Positions 9,496-18,660 of a stretch of DNA of 64,000 nucleotides are shown here, piece after piece. The position numbers were made by a program, and so were the translations under genes. This DNA comes from Bacteroidales bacterium (GTDB taxonomy: Bacteria; Bacteroidota; Bacteroidia; Bacteroidales; Paludibacteraceae): positions 150,346 through 214,345 of the forward strand of contig SUXD01000001.1 of assembly GCA_015061145.1 (NCBI GenBank). Reading direction: 5' to 3'. Below the pieces are notes generated by a model. It was not told where the DNA came from, did no database searches, and saw only the letters and a list, made by a program, of their open reading frames with translations. Every line of letters starts with the position of its first letter. The stretch's first letter is position 1.

Positions 9496-10317
9496 TCATA
9501 CATCAAATAATAATGACGATTGAAAAATGTCAATGGTTTTCCTGATTTTCTCTGTGTTCATGGATATATTGCAAAACGGCAGACTGTTGTTGGGGAGAAC
9601 CCATTGTTCGGCATCGGACAGGTTCATTTTTCGGGCGAATTTCAGAAATGTGTTATAGCAGTTTTCGTTGTTTTCGGCACCGAAATTGTAGGCGCCGCCC
9701 GGAATGTCGAAGCATTTTTCGAAGTTCTCTACCACAGAATTCACATCGGTGAACCCGCGATATTCGTTGGTCGATACGAGCAATGGCTTTTTTGTTTTGT
9801 AAGCGTCAAGCAGGAGCGTAAGGATATTGGTGTTCACCTTGTCGCTGTCGGGGGCGTCGTACATCCATGTCAGGCGCAGCGCCACGGCCGAGGGCAGCAG
9901 TTCGAAAACCTGTTTCTCGGCTTCCATCTTGTTGCGTCCGTAAACATCCGTAGGCGCAAGGGGAGTGCCTTCAGTGAGTGCGCCTCTTTGTTTTGTGCCG
10001 TTGTACACTTGGTCGGAACTCATGAAGAGCAGTTTTGCCTTGTGCGCGAGGCATGCATGGGCGATGTTCACGGTGCCGTCCACGTTCACTTTTTGCGCCA
10101 GTTCGGGATGCCGCTCGGCGGTGGAGGGGTTGGAAATGGCGGCGCAATGTATCACAAAGTCGGGGTGTACGATGTCGAAGGTTTGCATCACGGAAAGTGC
10201 ATTGGTAATGTCGAGCTCGTGGTGTGTAAGTGCGACGACATGGTATTTATTTTTGTATCTTATGGCTGTTCTGTATCCCAGAAATCCGTTTGCGCCGGTG
10301 ATGAGCAGTGTTTTCAT
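9496..10317 (-). CDS. RmlD-like SDR / sugar-nucleotide reductase
   Basis: This 273-residue extended short-chain dehydrogenase has a Rossmann motif TGANGFLGY at residues 7-15 and a catalytic YGRNK motif (Y126, K130). The fold is closest to dTDP-4-dehydrorhamnose reductase (RmlD) and NAD-dependent epimerases. No rmlA, rmlB or rmlC lies nearby, so a rhamnose role is not supported by context. It is the last gene of a tight minus-strand run (ispD, recG, this gene), 8 bp after recG, and is probably co-transcribed. Alternatives are a sugar-nucleotide epimerase or another SDR. Confidence 0.78.
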   Translation of the reverse strand: MKTLLITGANGFLGYRTAIRYKNKYHVVALTHHELDITNALSVMQTFDIVHPDFVIHCAAISNPSTAERHPELAQKVNVDGTVNIAHACLAHKAKLLFMSSDQVYNGTKQRGALTEGTPLAPTDVYGRNKMEAEKQVFELLPSAVALRLTWMYDAPDSDKVNTNILTLLLDAYKTKKPLLVSTNEYRGFTDVNSVVENFEKCFDIPGGAYNFGAENNENCYNTFLKFARKMNLSDAEQWVLPNNSLPFCNISMNTEKIRKTIDIFQSSLLFDV

Positions 10318-10325
10318 GATATGGT

Positions 10326-12428
10326 TCAGCTTATTTCGCTAAGGTCGGTTCTAATATGCGTCATTTTAGCGAGTTGCACGGGCAACAGGCTGTTTTGCTG
10401 TTTTTCCAGCCGAGGGTCGTCTTGCAGAATCTCGAGTGCCACTTTTCTGGCGAACTCAAGGATGTGTTCGTCTTTGGCGAGGTTGGCAATGCGCAGTTCG
10501 AAGGGGAGTCCGCTTTGCGCTGTTCCTTCCATGTCGCCAGGACCGCGCATTTTCAGATCGGCCTCCGAAATCTCGAATCCGTCATTGGTCTGCACCATGA
10601 TTTCCAACCGTTGTTTTGTTTCTTGCGAAATCTGATACGGACTCATCAGGATGCAGTACGACTGGTTGCTGCCTCGTCCCACGCGTCCGCGCAGCTGGTG
10701 CAGCTGCGATAGGCCGAAACGGTTGGCGTTTTCTATTATCATCACGGTTGCGTTGGGCACATTCACGCCCACTTCTATCACCGTGGTGGCCACCATGATT
10801 TGTGCTTCGCCGCGTACAAATTTCTGCATTTCTTCTTCTTTTTCGGCAGGTTTCATTTTTCCGTGCACCATGCAGATGTTGAATTCTGGAAACTTCTTTT
10901 TTACATCTTCGTAGCCGTCTTCAAGATTTTTCAGGTCTATTTTCTCCGATTCTTGAATGAGCGGATAGACGATATATATTTGCCTTCCGCTCTGCACCTG
11001 TGTGCGGATGAAGTTGTTTATTGATTCCCTTTTGTTGTCGTAATAATGATAGGTTTGTATGGGTGTTCTTCCTGGTGGCAGCTCGTCAATGACCGACACG
11101 CGCAAGTCACCATAGATGGTCATGGCCAAAGTTCGCGGGATAGGGGTGGCGGTCATTACAAGGATGTGCGGCGGTGTGTCGTTTTTGCTCCATAGTTTAG
11201 CGCGCTGTTCTACGCCGAAGCGGTGTTGCTCGTCGATGACAACGAGCCCTAGATTCTGAAATTGCACCGTGTCTTCAATCAGGGCGTGTGTGCCTATCAG
11301 TATATGCAGCGAGCCGTTGCGCAGGGCGGAGTGTATTTCGTCTCGCTCTTTCTTCTTGGTGGATCCTGTGAGCAGCGCTATGTTTACGCCGGTGCCTTGC
11401 AGCATTTCCGACAAATTCAAGTAGTGTTGTGTGGCTAGAATTTCAGTAGGCGCCATCATGCAGGCTTGATAATTGTTGTCGGCAGCCATTAGCATAGCCA
11501 TGAGTGCCACAAGGGTTTTGCCGCTTCCTACGTCGCCTTGCAGCAGACGGTTCATCTGTTTTCCGCTTCCCACATCGCTCCTGATTTCGCGCAGTACGCG
11601 TTTTTGTGCGTTGGTCAGTTCAAATGGCAGATTGTTTTTATAAAAGCGGTTAAAGTAATCGCCGATATGAGGGAATAGCAGTCCGCCTGTATTGTTTTCT
11701 CTGTGAATGCGCTTCCGCAAAATGCTCAGCTGTATGTAGAACAATTCTTCAAATTTCAATCGGTTTTGTGCCGATTTCAGCAGTTCTTGGCTTACAGGGA
11801 AATGTACATTCCGCAAGGCGTAGTTGAGTCGCATGAAACGGTATTTCTCAATCAGGTATTCGGGCAGCGATTCTGGCTGCGGGTATTCTTGCAGGTGCTT
11901 GACTGCAGCGTACATAATGGTTTGCAGCGCCTTTGAGTTCAGAAATGCGCTTTTCATCTTTTCGGTGGTGTTGTACATGGCTTGCAGTCCGTTCACTTTC
12001 ATCTCATTCATGGGGTTCTGCTCGTCTATTTCGGGATGTACAATGCTGAATTTTCCGCCGAAGAAAACAGGTTTCCCGAAAACATAGAATTCTGTGTTCG
12101 GCTTGTTTGAGAATTTGTTCTCAACATATTTCAAGCCTTTGAACCAGGTGAGTTCCATTTTTCCGGTGTTGTCGGCAAAGGTGGCGGTGATGCGCTTTTT
12201 GCGCCCTTCGCCTATGGTCTGAAATCCCGAAATGTATCCACGCAACTGCACATAAGGCATGTCGGGGCGCAAGTCGCGTACGCTGTATATGTGGCTGCGG
12301 TCGACATACCGATAGGGGAAGTAGTGCAGCAAATCGTCGATGGATTTGATGCCCAACTCGGTTTCGAGCAGTTTGGCGCGTTGCGGCCCTACGCCCTTCA
12401 GATATTGCAGTTCTTTTATTTCTGGCAT
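10326..12428 (-). CDS. recG: ATP-dependent DNA helicase RecG
   Basis: The 700-residue protein matches RecG in length and order: an N-terminal wedge/OB domain (about 50-150), helicase core and C-terminal TRG-type region. Visible motifs are Walker A GDVGSGKT (298-305), Walker B DEQH (399-402), TATPIPRT, and the motif VI region QLHQLRGRVGRG. RecG remodels stalled forks and branch-migrates Holliday junctions. Its start overlaps the 3' end of ispD by 13 bp, which suggests translational coupling. The sequence is intact. Confidence 0.97.
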   Translation of the reverse strand: MPEIKELQYLKGVGPQRAKLLETELGIKSIDDLLHYFPYRYVDRSHIYSVRDLRPDMPYVQLRGYISGFQTIGEGRKKRITATFADNTGKMELTWFKGLKYVENKFSNKPNTEFYVFGKPVFFGGKFSIVHPEIDEQNPMNEMKVNGLQAMYNTTEKMKSAFLNSKALQTIMYAAVKHLQEYPQPESLPEYLIEKYRFMRLNYALRNVHFPVSQELLKSAQNRLKFEELFYIQLSILRKRIHRENNTGGLLFPHIGDYFNRFYKNNLPFELTNAQKRVLREIRSDVGSGKQMNRLLQGDVGSGKTLVALMAMLMAADNNYQACMMAPTEILATQHYLNLSEMLQGTGVNIALLTGSTKKKERDEIHSALRNGSLHILIGTHALIEDTVQFQNLGLVVIDEQHRFGVEQRAKLWSKNDTPPHILVMTATPIPRTLAMTIYGDLRVSVIDELPPGRTPIQTYHYYDNKRESINNFIRTQVQSGRQIYIVYPLIQESEKIDLKNLEDGYEDVKKKFPEFNICMVHGKMKPAEKEEEMQKFVRGEAQIMVATTVIEVGVNVPNATVMIIENANRFGLSQLHQLRGRVGRGSNQSYCILMSPYQISQETKQRLEIMVQTNDGFEISEADLKMRGPGDMEGTAQSGLPFELRIANLAKDEHILEFARKVALEILQDDPRLEKQQNSLLPVQLAKMTHIRTDLSEIS

Positions 12429-13111
12429 GCAGCGTTGTTTTGTTCAAAAATGGCGTTGGCGATGAGCAGGTCGGTCGGCGTGGTGATTTTTATGTTTTGG
12501 CAGCTTCCTTCCACCAATTTGATGTGGTGTCCGGCCGCTTCCATCACGCTGGCGTCGTCGGTGAACGAATGGGCGGTGGGCAGTCCTTTTTCGTAGGCTG
12601 CTTTCAGGGTGCGCAGGTCGAATACTTGCGGTGTCTGTACGGTTCTGAATCGTGAACGGTCTTCGGCGTGGCTGCCCGAAGCGTCGATTTGCCGCAGCGA
12701 GTCGGTGACGGGCACAGCCGGAATGGCGCCGTATTCTCCTGGTTTAAGGTCGAAACATTCGTCTATCACTTGCGCCGGCACTAAAGGCCTCACGCCGTCG
12801 TGAATGCCGACAATGCCCTCTGTGGGCATGGTGTCGAGGGCGTTTTTCACTGAATGGAAACGGGTTTCGCCGCCAGGCACAATACGCAGGTTGGAGATGG
12901 AGAAACTGTATTTCTGGCACAATTCGTTCCAATAGTCGAATTGCTCTTTGGGGAGCACAACGATTTTTTCCGCGTTGCTGTCCCATCGGTCGAAAGCCTC
13001 GATGGTTCGCATCAGCACAGGTTTTCCGGCGATGCAGAGGAATTGCTTCGGTATGTCTGTTTTCATGCGAAGTCCTTTGCCTCCAGCCACTATCACGATG
13101 TATCTTTTCAT
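12416..13111 (-). CDS. ispD: 2-C-methyl-D-erythritol 4-phosphate cytidylyltransferase
   Basis: This 231-residue enzyme of the MEP isoprenoid pathway makes CDP-methylerythritol from MEP and CTP. The nucleotide-binding start VAGGKGLRMKTDIPKQF, HDGVRPLV, TVQTPQVFD and TDDASVMEAAG motifs are all present. It leads a minus-strand operon with recG and the RmlD-like gene. Upstream, a -7-like TAATTTTG box (minus strand, 13136-13143) is plausible, but the -33 element is weak (TGTG). Confidence 0.95.
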   Translation of the reverse strand: MKRYIVIVAGGKGLRMKTDIPKQFLCIAGKPVLMRTIEAFDRWDSNAEKIVVLPKEQFDYWNELCQKYSFSISNLRIVPGGETRFHSVKNALDTMPTEGIVGIHDGVRPLVPAQVIDECFDLKPGEYGAIPAVPVTDSLRQIDASGSHAEDRSRFRTVQTPQVFDLRTLKAAYEKGLPTAHSFTDDASVMEAAGHHIKLVEGSCQNIKITTPTDLLIANAIFEQNNAACQK

Positions 13112-13200
13112 TGGTCAGTCTGATTCCGTCAGAAACAAAATTAGCAAAAAAATGTGATTTTTATCACACGGAGCTCTCTTTCATGTCAAAAATCTCTGAT

Positions 13201-13236
13201 TTTGCCCTATAAACTGCCGACTATTTATTAACTTTG
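13201..13236 (+). promoter_or_regulatory. Possible promoter for the SPOR-folE pair
   Basis: The -7 box TAACTTTG at 13229-13236 fits the Bacteroidota consensus TAnnTTTG. The nearest TTTG (13201-13204) is 24 bases upstream, longer than the usual 19-21, so the -33 assignment is uncertain. Confidence 0.4.
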
Positions 13237-13251
13237 CAAAAAACAACGGTT

Positions 13252-13740
13252 ATGAAACAAAGATTTGTGTGTATTTGGGTGGCTTTTTTTGCGTTTGCTT
13301 CAATGTTTGCGCAAGTGGCGTCGGTCAAAGAGAACGAGTTTTTGAAAAACTTGACATCCTACAGCGCTCACGAGGGTGTTGTGCGCATTATGCAGGATGC
13401 CCGTCTTCCGATTGCCATAGCCGAGCGTAAATCGTACAAAGAGGATGCGGAAGTGCCGTATATTCTTATTTCGGGCTATCGTGTGCAAGTCTATTCGAGC
13501 AATGTGCCGCAGACTGCCCGCAGCGAAGCCTTCTCGATGGAGACGAAGGTAAAGGAAAAAATGCCGGATGTTCCGTCGTATGTGTCGTTCAACTCGCCTT
13601 TCTGGAAAGTGCGTCTTGGCGACTGCCGTACCTATCAGGATGCCATGTCGCTCTTGGCGCAGGTGCGAAAGGCATTTCCCGAATATAAGAATAACTGTTA
13701 CATTGTAAAAGAAGATAATATCAGAATCTCAATAAAATAA
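13252..13740 (+). CDS. Secreted SPOR-domain protein
   Basis: The 162-residue protein has a Sec signal peptide ([20 protein letters not shown], cut before QV). A SPOR-like C-terminal domain starts near residue 75 (GYRVQVYSS, then [11 protein letters not shown] and [12 protein letters not shown]). SPOR domains bind denuded peptidoglycan at division or remodelling sites. The ATG at 13252 is preferred over a TTG at 13234 because it begins the signal peptide. folE starts 2 bp after its stop, so the two are probably one transcript; a functional link between them is not evident. Confidence 0.8.
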   Translation: MKQRFVCIWVAFFAFASMFAQVASVKENEFLKNLTSYSAHEGVVRIMQDARLPIAIAERKSYKEDAEVPYILISGYRVQVYSSNVPQTARSEAFSMETKVKEKMPDVPSYVSFNSPFWKVRLGDCRTYQDAMSLLAQVRKAFPEYKNNCYIVKEDNIRISIK

Positions 13741-13742
13741 GC

Positions 13743-14327
13743 ATGGCAATGTCGGACGAAGACAGCAAGAAAACACAGGAGCTATCGGCTTGTTACAGCA
13801 AAATAATCACACTTTTAGGTGAGGATGTGAAGCGCGAAGGGCTCATAAAGACCCCAGAAAGAGTGGCCAAGGCAATGCAGTTTCTCATGAGCGGTTATGC
13901 GCAAGATCCGCACGAAGTGTTGCGTTCTGCTACATTTACAGAGGATTACCAGCAGATGGTGATTGTCAAGGATATTGATTTCTATTCGATGTGCGAACAT
14001 CACATGTTGCCATTCTTCGGTAAAGCGCATGTGGCTTACATTCCCAACAAGCATATTACCGGATTGAGCAAAATTGCGCGTGTGGTAGATATTTATGCGC
14101 GCCGCATGCAGCTGCAAGAGCGTCTGACAACCCAAATAAAAGAGTGCATTCAGGAAACCCTCAACCCGCTGGGTGTGATAGTGGTGATAGAGGCGCAGCA
14201 CATGTGCATGCAGATGCGCGGTGTTCAGAAGCAGCATTCTATTACTACTACATCTGATTTCACGGGTGTTTTCGAAGAGGCAACCACACGCGAAGAGTTT
14301 CTCTCGCTGATACGCAACAGCCGATAG
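13743..14327 (+). CDS. folE: GTP cyclohydrolase I
   Basis: This 194-residue type IA enzyme opens tetrahydrofolate synthesis by converting GTP to 7,8-dihydroneopterin triphosphate. The motif [20 protein letters not shown] gives zinc ligands C84 and H87, with C155 in the [10 protein letters not shown] motif. Length and motif order are normal. An ATG at 13749 is an alternative start. It ends 14 bp before the stop of a convergent gene. Confidence 0.97.
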   Translation: MAMSDEDSKKTQELSACYSKIITLLGEDVKREGLIKTPERVAKAMQFLMSGYAQDPHEVLRSATFTEDYQQMVIVKDIDFYSMCEHHMLPFFGKAHVAYIPNKHITGLSKIARVVDIYARRMQLQERLTTQIKECIQETLNPLGVIVVIEAQHMCMQMRGVQKQHSITTTSDFTGVFEEATTREEFLSLIRNSR

Positions 14328-14341
14328 TCAATCTGTTCTTA

Positions 14342-15268
14342 TCAACTGTGTAACGTGGCAAGGTATTCTTGCTCTGTTTGTCCGGGTGTGGCCACAAGTG
14401 TGGCTTTTTTCCCTAGAAAAGCAAGGTCCATGATGGAGGTATAGCCGGCGCGGCAGATGATGTGCGGCGTTTGGATGAGCAGTTGCATCATTTCGGCATC
14501 GTTCAGGTGCGAGACGATGCGCAGACGGTTGATTCTCCGCTCACTGATTTCGGCTTGCGGTTTCCCTTCTATGATGATGCAGTCTTGGTCGAGTGCCGAC
14601 AGTTTTTCTGTCAGTTCGTTTTCGAAAATGGTGCGTTGCGGTTCAGGGCCCGACACTATGGCTGCCGTATGGTAACGGGGCATGCTGTCGCTTGGCGTGA
14701 TGATGCTGAAACGCGACAATATGCCTATGAATCGTGCATTGGACGGCAACGGATATTTGTGAGCCAAATCGCCTGCGAGTTTCAATTGTTCATTGTCGGG
14801 AATCCAGCATTCGTCGTATTTGTTTATGAAAAAACGGTGTAACCGCCAGACGGATTTTTCCATAAATTTCAGTCCCGATGGCATTTTCACCATCAGTTGG
14901 TGTGTGATGTATACGCAGTGTATGTGGTGATTCCAGAGCCCAAAGCGGTTGTCGGAAATGACGGTGTCGATACCGTATTCTGCAATGATTTTTTTCAGGG
15001 TCTGATGTTCAATGAATATGCCTTTGAGTATTGCAGGCAGACATTTGAGCATTGCCCAGACTTGTGTTTTGCCCTTGCTGTAGTTGATGTTGTACGATGG
15101 CAGTTCGATGAATGTCAGTTCGGAAAATGTCGTTTTCAGCAGTTGCATCGGATAGCCGTCGGCGGCAATGACGACCCGGTTGCCTTCGTCGATGAGACGA
15201 CGGATGATAGGGATGCAACGCGAGGCGTGTCCTAGTCCCCAGTTGAGCGGGCAAACGAGATAAGTCAT
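14342..15268 (-). CDS. MJ1255/VC2487-type glycosyltransferase family protein
   Basis: The 308-residue protein starts MTYLVCPLNWGLGHASRCIP, with the GHASR loop typical of GT-B glycosyltransferases related to MurG and UDP-glucuronosyltransferases. The C-terminal half has the donor-site pattern ICRAGYTSIMDLAFLGKKA followed by PGQTEQEYLA. It probably transfers a nucleotide-linked sugar to an unidentified acceptor. No signal peptide or membrane segment is seen. It lies 35 bp after a radical SAM gene on the same strand. Homologues in Bacteroidota are usually annotated only as 'glycosyltransferase family protein'. Confidence 0.72.
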   Translation of the reverse strand: MTYLVCPLNWGLGHASRCIPIIRRLIDEGNRVVIAADGYPMQLLKTTFSELTFIELPSYNINYSKGKTQVWAMLKCLPAILKGIFIEHQTLKKIIAEYGIDTVISDNRFGLWNHHIHCVYITHQLMVKMPSGLKFMEKSVWRLHRFFINKYDECWIPDNEQLKLAGDLAHKYPLPSNARFIGILSRFSIITPSDSMPRYHTAAIVSGPEPQRTIFENELTEKLSALDQDCIIIEGKPQAEISERRINRLRIVSHLNDAEMMQLLIQTPHIICRAGYTSIMDLAFLGKKATLVATPGQTEQEYLATLHS

Positions 15269-15303
15269 TGATAATGATTAATTCGAATTGGCAATCCGTC
15301 TGT

Positions 15304-16068
15304 TTACCCCGCTACCATTACATCAAATCCCCATACGCGCGCCTTTTGGGCAATTTTTTTCAATTCGTCCACGGTGATTTTTTCTAGGTTCTTTTCGGGT
15401 GTGGCACGGTCGATGGCGTAAATCATGATTTGTTTAGGCTGTATTTTTTTGATGGCTTCCAGCCAGCTGTTCACATGCTCGTCTGTGGTGTTGTCGAATT
15501 TCACGCCGTTGTGTTCACCGCGCAGAAAGATAGTTTGTATGATGACATTCCCGTTGAATTTCCGCAGGTTCTCAACCAGTTTCTCCACTTCTACATTTCC
15601 TGTCGGTTGGTCGATGAGGTTGACGAGCTCTTGCGAAGCGGCGTCGAGTTTCAGTATGTTGTTGTCCACCTTGCAGAGTGCTTTGAACACCGATTCCTTG
15701 TGTATGCAGGTGGAGTTGCTCAGCACGCTTATTTTGGCTTCGGGGAAATATTTGTTGCGCAGGATGATGGTGTCGTCGATGATTCCGGCAAAGTCGTGAT
15801 GCAGTGTCGGTTCGCCGTTGCCCGAGAAAGTAATGACATCGGGGCATTCGCCTTTCGATTTCATATCACTCAGTTTGGCGTCGAGTGCAAGGCGCACTTC
15901 TTCGCGGGTAGGAATGCGTTTGTCTTCGTAGTCGGCATTGTAGCCGCATTCGCAGTAGATGCAGTTGAAGGTGCACAACTTTCCGTTGGCTGGCAGTAGG
16001 TTTATGCCGAGCGAAATGCCCAGTCTGCGGCTTTTTATGGGTCCGAATACAATCTGATTGAATAGCAT
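15304..16068 (-). CDS. Radical SAM protein (COG0731-like)
   Basis: This 254-residue protein has a radical SAM cluster motif CTFNCIYC (C32, C36, C39) that ligates a [4Fe-4S] cluster and S-adenosylmethionine. ITFSGNGEPTLH follows as the SAM-binding GGE-like segment. The family resembles the wyosine-biosynthesis TYW1-like/COG0731 group, but bacterial members have no assigned substrate. It contains no flavodoxin domain. It lies between ychF and a glycosyltransferase on the minus strand. Confidence 0.8.
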   Translation of the reverse strand: MLFNQIVFGPIKSRRLGISLGINLLPANGKLCTFNCIYCECGYNADYEDKRIPTREEVRLALDAKLSDMKSKGECPDVITFSGNGEPTLHHDFAGIIDDTIILRNKYFPEAKISVLSNSTCIHKESVFKALCKVDNNILKLDAASQELVNLIDQPTGNVEVEKLVENLRKFNGNVIIQTIFLRGEHNGVKFDNTTDEHVNSWLEAIKKIQPKQIMIYAIDRATPEKNLEKITVDELKKIAQKARVWGFDVMVAG

Positions 16069-16110
16069 TGATTAATGTATAATGTATGATGTATAAATGT
16101 ATGAGTTGAA

Positions 16111-16133
16111 AGTCTGCGTCAAAGTCGTCTCGT
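16111..16133 (+). repeat. Dispersed TCTGCGTCAAAGT-type repeat, copy 2
   Basis: The sequence AGTCTGCGTCAAAGTCGTCT lies in the short spacer between the ychF stop and the radical SAM gene start. It shares its core with the other four intergenic copies. Confidence 0.6.
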
Positions 16134-16134
16134 T

Positions 16135-17238
16135 TCACACATTGAATCTGAAGTGCATGATGTCGCCGTCCTGCACGAGGTAGTCTTTTCCTTCGATGCT
16201 GAGTTTTCCTGCATCGCGGCAAGCGGCTTCCGAACCGAGTTCCACAAAATCCTTGTACTTGATGACTTCAGCACGGATGAAACCTTTTTCAAAGTCGGTG
16301 TGGATGACACCGGCGCATTGTGGCGCTTTGCTGCCGTCCATGAATGTCCATGCGCGCACCTCGTCGCTTCCTGCGGTAAGGAAAGTCTTCAGGTTGAGGA
16401 GGCTGTAGGCTGATTTTATCAGTCGGTTGACGCCCGATTCTTTCAGTCCCACCTCTTCGAGGAACATTTGGCGTTCTTCGTAGGTTTCAAGTTCAGCTAT
16501 TTCCGACTCTATTTTAGCGGCTACTACCAGCACTTCGGCATTTTCAGCTTTAACGGCTTCTTTCACTTGCTCTACATATTTGTTTCCGTTCACTGCCGAG
16601 GCTTCGTCTACATTGCAGACATACATCACGGGTTTGTTAGTGAGCAGGAACATTTCTTTGGCTACGGCTTCTTCCTCTTTCGATTCGAGTGCGACGGTGC
16701 GTGCCGATAGCCCTTGTTCCAAAGCGGCTTTGTAGCGCAACAGCACATCTACGGCGAGTTTCGCCTGTTTGTCGCCGCCCACTTGCGCTTGCTTTTGTAT
16801 TTTCTGCAAGCGGCTTTCTACTGTTTCGAGGTCTTTCAGTTGCAGTTCGGCGTCAATTATCTCTTTGTCGCGTATGGGGTTTACATTGCCGTCGACATGT
16901 ACCACATTGGGGTCGTCGAAGCAGCGCAACACATGCAGTATGGCGTCCGTCTCGCGAATGTTGGCGAGGAATTTGTTGCCCAGTCCTTCGCCTTTGCTTG
17001 CCCCTTTCACCAGTCCGGCGATGTCCACTATTTCCACGGTGGTGGGTATGACGCGTTGCGGTTTGCAGAGTTCGGCGAGTTTGTTCAGTCGCTCGTCGGG
17101 TACGGTGATTACCCCAACATTAGGTTCGATGGTACAGAACGGGAAGTTGGCCGATTGCGCTTTGGCGTTCGACAAACAGTTAAAAAGGGTGGATTTCCCT
17201 ACATTCGGAAGTCCTACGATGCCACATTGAAGAGCCAT
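16135..17238 (-). CDS. ychF: Redox-regulated ATPase YchF (OLA1 family)
   Basis: The 367-residue Obg-related protein carries G1 GLPNVGKS (9-16), the DIAGLVKGASKGEG switch region and the NVDE motif in place of NKxD that gives ATP preference. A C-terminal TGS domain ends in VQDGDIMHFRFNV. It binds ATP and ribosomes and acts in translation and oxidative-stress responses. Length and motifs are standard. Confidence 0.96.
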   Translation of the reverse strand: MALQCGIVGLPNVGKSTLFNCLSNAKAQSANFPFCTIEPNVGVITVPDERLNKLAELCKPQRVIPTTVEIVDIAGLVKGASKGEGLGNKFLANIRETDAILHVLRCFDDPNVVHVDGNVNPIRDKEIIDAELQLKDLETVESRLQKIQKQAQVGGDKQAKLAVDVLLRYKAALEQGLSARTVALESKEEEAVAKEMFLLTNKPVMYVCNVDEASAVNGNKYVEQVKEAVKAENAEVLVVAAKIESEIAELETYEERQMFLEEVGLKESGVNRLIKSAYSLLNLKTFLTAGSDEVRAWTFMDGSKAPQCAGVIHTDFEKGFIRAEVIKYKDFVELGSEAACRDAGKLSIEGKDYLVQDGDIMHFRFNV

Positions 17239-17435
17239 AGTAATGTGAGTTTAATATCTAAAGTTAAAAGTCAAAAGTAATTATTGAGCTTCGGACGTTG
17301 AACGTTGTCGAAACGTCGAAGTGTGGCTTCGACTATGCTCAGCCGCCAATTTCAAATACGCTCAATGAACGTTGTTTCTAATTTCTAAGTTATTTTTGCG
17401 TCAGTGTCTGCGTCAAAGTTGTCTCGTCTCTCGCT
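17239..17435. other. Repeat-bearing intergenic spacer between trpS and ychF
   Basis: No gene is visible here. The spacer contains a 7-bp perfect hairpin (GTCGAAG, loop TGTGG, CTTCGAC; 17315-17333) without a T tract. Next comes CTTCGACTATGCTCAGCC, which resembles common dispersed intergenic sequences in Bacteroidota. The dispersed repeat copy 3 follows. Confidence 0.55.
17374..17430 (+). repeat. Dispersed repeat, copy 3 (long form)
   Basis: This is a long form of the family: TTTCTAATTTCTAAGTTAT, then TTTTGCGTCAGTGTCTGCG, then TCAAAGTTGTCTCG. The first part recurs at 24375 and 29846, the last part at 8509, 16111 and 29885. It is noncoding. Confidence 0.65.
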
Positions 17436-18425
17436 TCACGCTTTAAATCCGATGATGCTGCGCACCTCTTTGAGCGTTTTGCTGGCGCTTTCGCGTGCTT
17501 TTTCAGCTCCTTCGCGTGCGATGCGTTCGAGCAGTTGCTTATTGTTGGCGTAGTAGTCTATCTTTTCGCGGATAGGTTCGTTGAACGCTACAATGTCGGC
17601 AGCCAGTTGTTTCTTAAGGTCGCCATAGCGTATAGAGCAGTCGTTCCATTTCTCGTCGAAATAGTCGTATGTCTCTTTGGTCGAAACGATTTCGAGGAAG
17701 GTGAAGAGGTTTTGTATCACTTCCGGTTTCTCGCTGTTGGGTTGTGTAGGACCGCTGTCGGTCACGGCTTTCATCACTTTTTTGGTGATGGTTTTGGCAT
17801 CGTCCATCAGGTAGATGCAGTTGCCTTCCGATTTTCCCATCTTGCCGCTGCCGTCGAGTCCGGGTATTTTCACAGCTTTGTTAGAGAGCGAGAAATTTAG
17901 CGGTTCGGGGAAGAAATCAACGCCGTACATGGTGTTGAATCGGCGTGCGAATTTGCGTGCCATTTCCATATTCTGTTCCTGGTCTTTCCCTACGGGCACT
18001 TTCACTGCCTTGTGTTGCAGAATGTCGGCCGCCATCAGCGTGGGGTAAGTGAGCAATCCCGCATTGACATTTTCGGGTTGTTTGCGCGCTTTTTCCTTAA
18101 AGGTGGTGCAGCGTTCCATTTCGCCCAAATAGGCGTTCATGTTGAGGTACAGGTAGAGTTCGAGCACCTCTTTCACGTCGCTTTGTATGTAGATGGTGGC
18201 TTTTTCAGGGTCGATGCCGCACGCCAAATATTCCGCCAAAATGGTGTTGGCGCTTTTTATAATGTCTTCGGGTTTCGGACGAGTGGTGAGGGAATGCCAG
18301 TCGGCGATGAAAAAGTAGCAGTTATAATCGTTTTGCATTTGCAAAAAACTTTTCACCGCACCAAAATAATTCCCTAAATGCAGATTACCCGTCGGGCGTA
18401 TTCCGCTGACAACAATTTCTTTCAT
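17436..18425 (-). CDS. trpS: Tryptophanyl-tRNA synthetase
   Basis: This 329-residue class I synthetase charges tRNA-Trp. It has the HIGH-type signature PTGNLHLGN (11-19) and the KMSKS-type loop GKMGKSEGN. The ATG at 18425 starts directly with the conserved EIVVSGIRPTGNL segment; an ATG 24 bases further upstream adds only a Lys-rich tail. It has its own promoter at 18447-18478. Confidence 0.96.
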   Translation of the reverse strand: MKEIVVSGIRPTGNLHLGNYFGAVKSFLQMQNDYNCYFFIADWHSLTTRPKPEDIIKSANTILAEYLACGIDPEKATIYIQSDVKEVLELYLYLNMNAYLGEMERCTTFKEKARKQPENVNAGLLTYPTLMAADILQHKAVKVPVGKDQEQNMEMARKFARRFNTMYGVDFFPEPLNFSLSNKAVKIPGLDGSGKMGKSEGNCIYLMDDAKTITKKVMKAVTDSGPTQPNSEKPEVIQNLFTFLEIVSTKETYDYFDEKWNDCSIRYGDLKKQLAADIVAFNEPIREKIDYYANNKQLLERIAREGAEKARESASKTLKEVRSIIGFKA

Positions 18426-18446
18426 ATCATTTTTCTTTTTAGCATG

Positions 18447-18478
18447 CAAAATTACATTTTAATATAGGAATAACCAAA
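18447..18478 (-). promoter_or_regulatory. trpS promoter (-33/-7)
   Basis: On the minus strand TTTG (18475-18478) is followed after exactly 20 bases by TAATTTTG (18447-18454). This fits the Bacteroidota sigma-ABfr consensus TTTG-N19-21-TAnnTTTG, 21 bases before the start codon. Confidence 0.7.
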
Positions 18479-18596
18479 TATCAAGTGCGATTTTGCCAAA
18501 AGCAATTTCTGCCACCCCCAAAAAGCAAGCATGCTGTTTGTTTGAGTGGTTTCAATGGAGATGGATTATTTTTAGCATATTCGCGAATAAAGAGAA

Positions 18597-18630
18597 ACGG
18601 AAGGCTGAACGATTTTCGTCAGCCCTCCGT
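18597..18630 (-). terminator. Terminator of the feo operon
   Basis: An imperfect 13-bp stem (ACGGA, GGCTGA and CG arms with one mismatch and one bulge) closes a short AT loop. On the minus strand a TTTCTCTTT stretch follows. It lies about 30 bases beyond the small FeoB-associated gene. Confidence 0.65.
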
Positions 18631-18660
18631 CTTAGTATTAATTTAAAAATTTATGTGGTC

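Noticed and set aside
9520..10635. A 371-codon plus-strand frame across the RmlD-like gene and the 3' end of recG
   Set aside because: It spans two convincing minus-strand genes and shows no domain.
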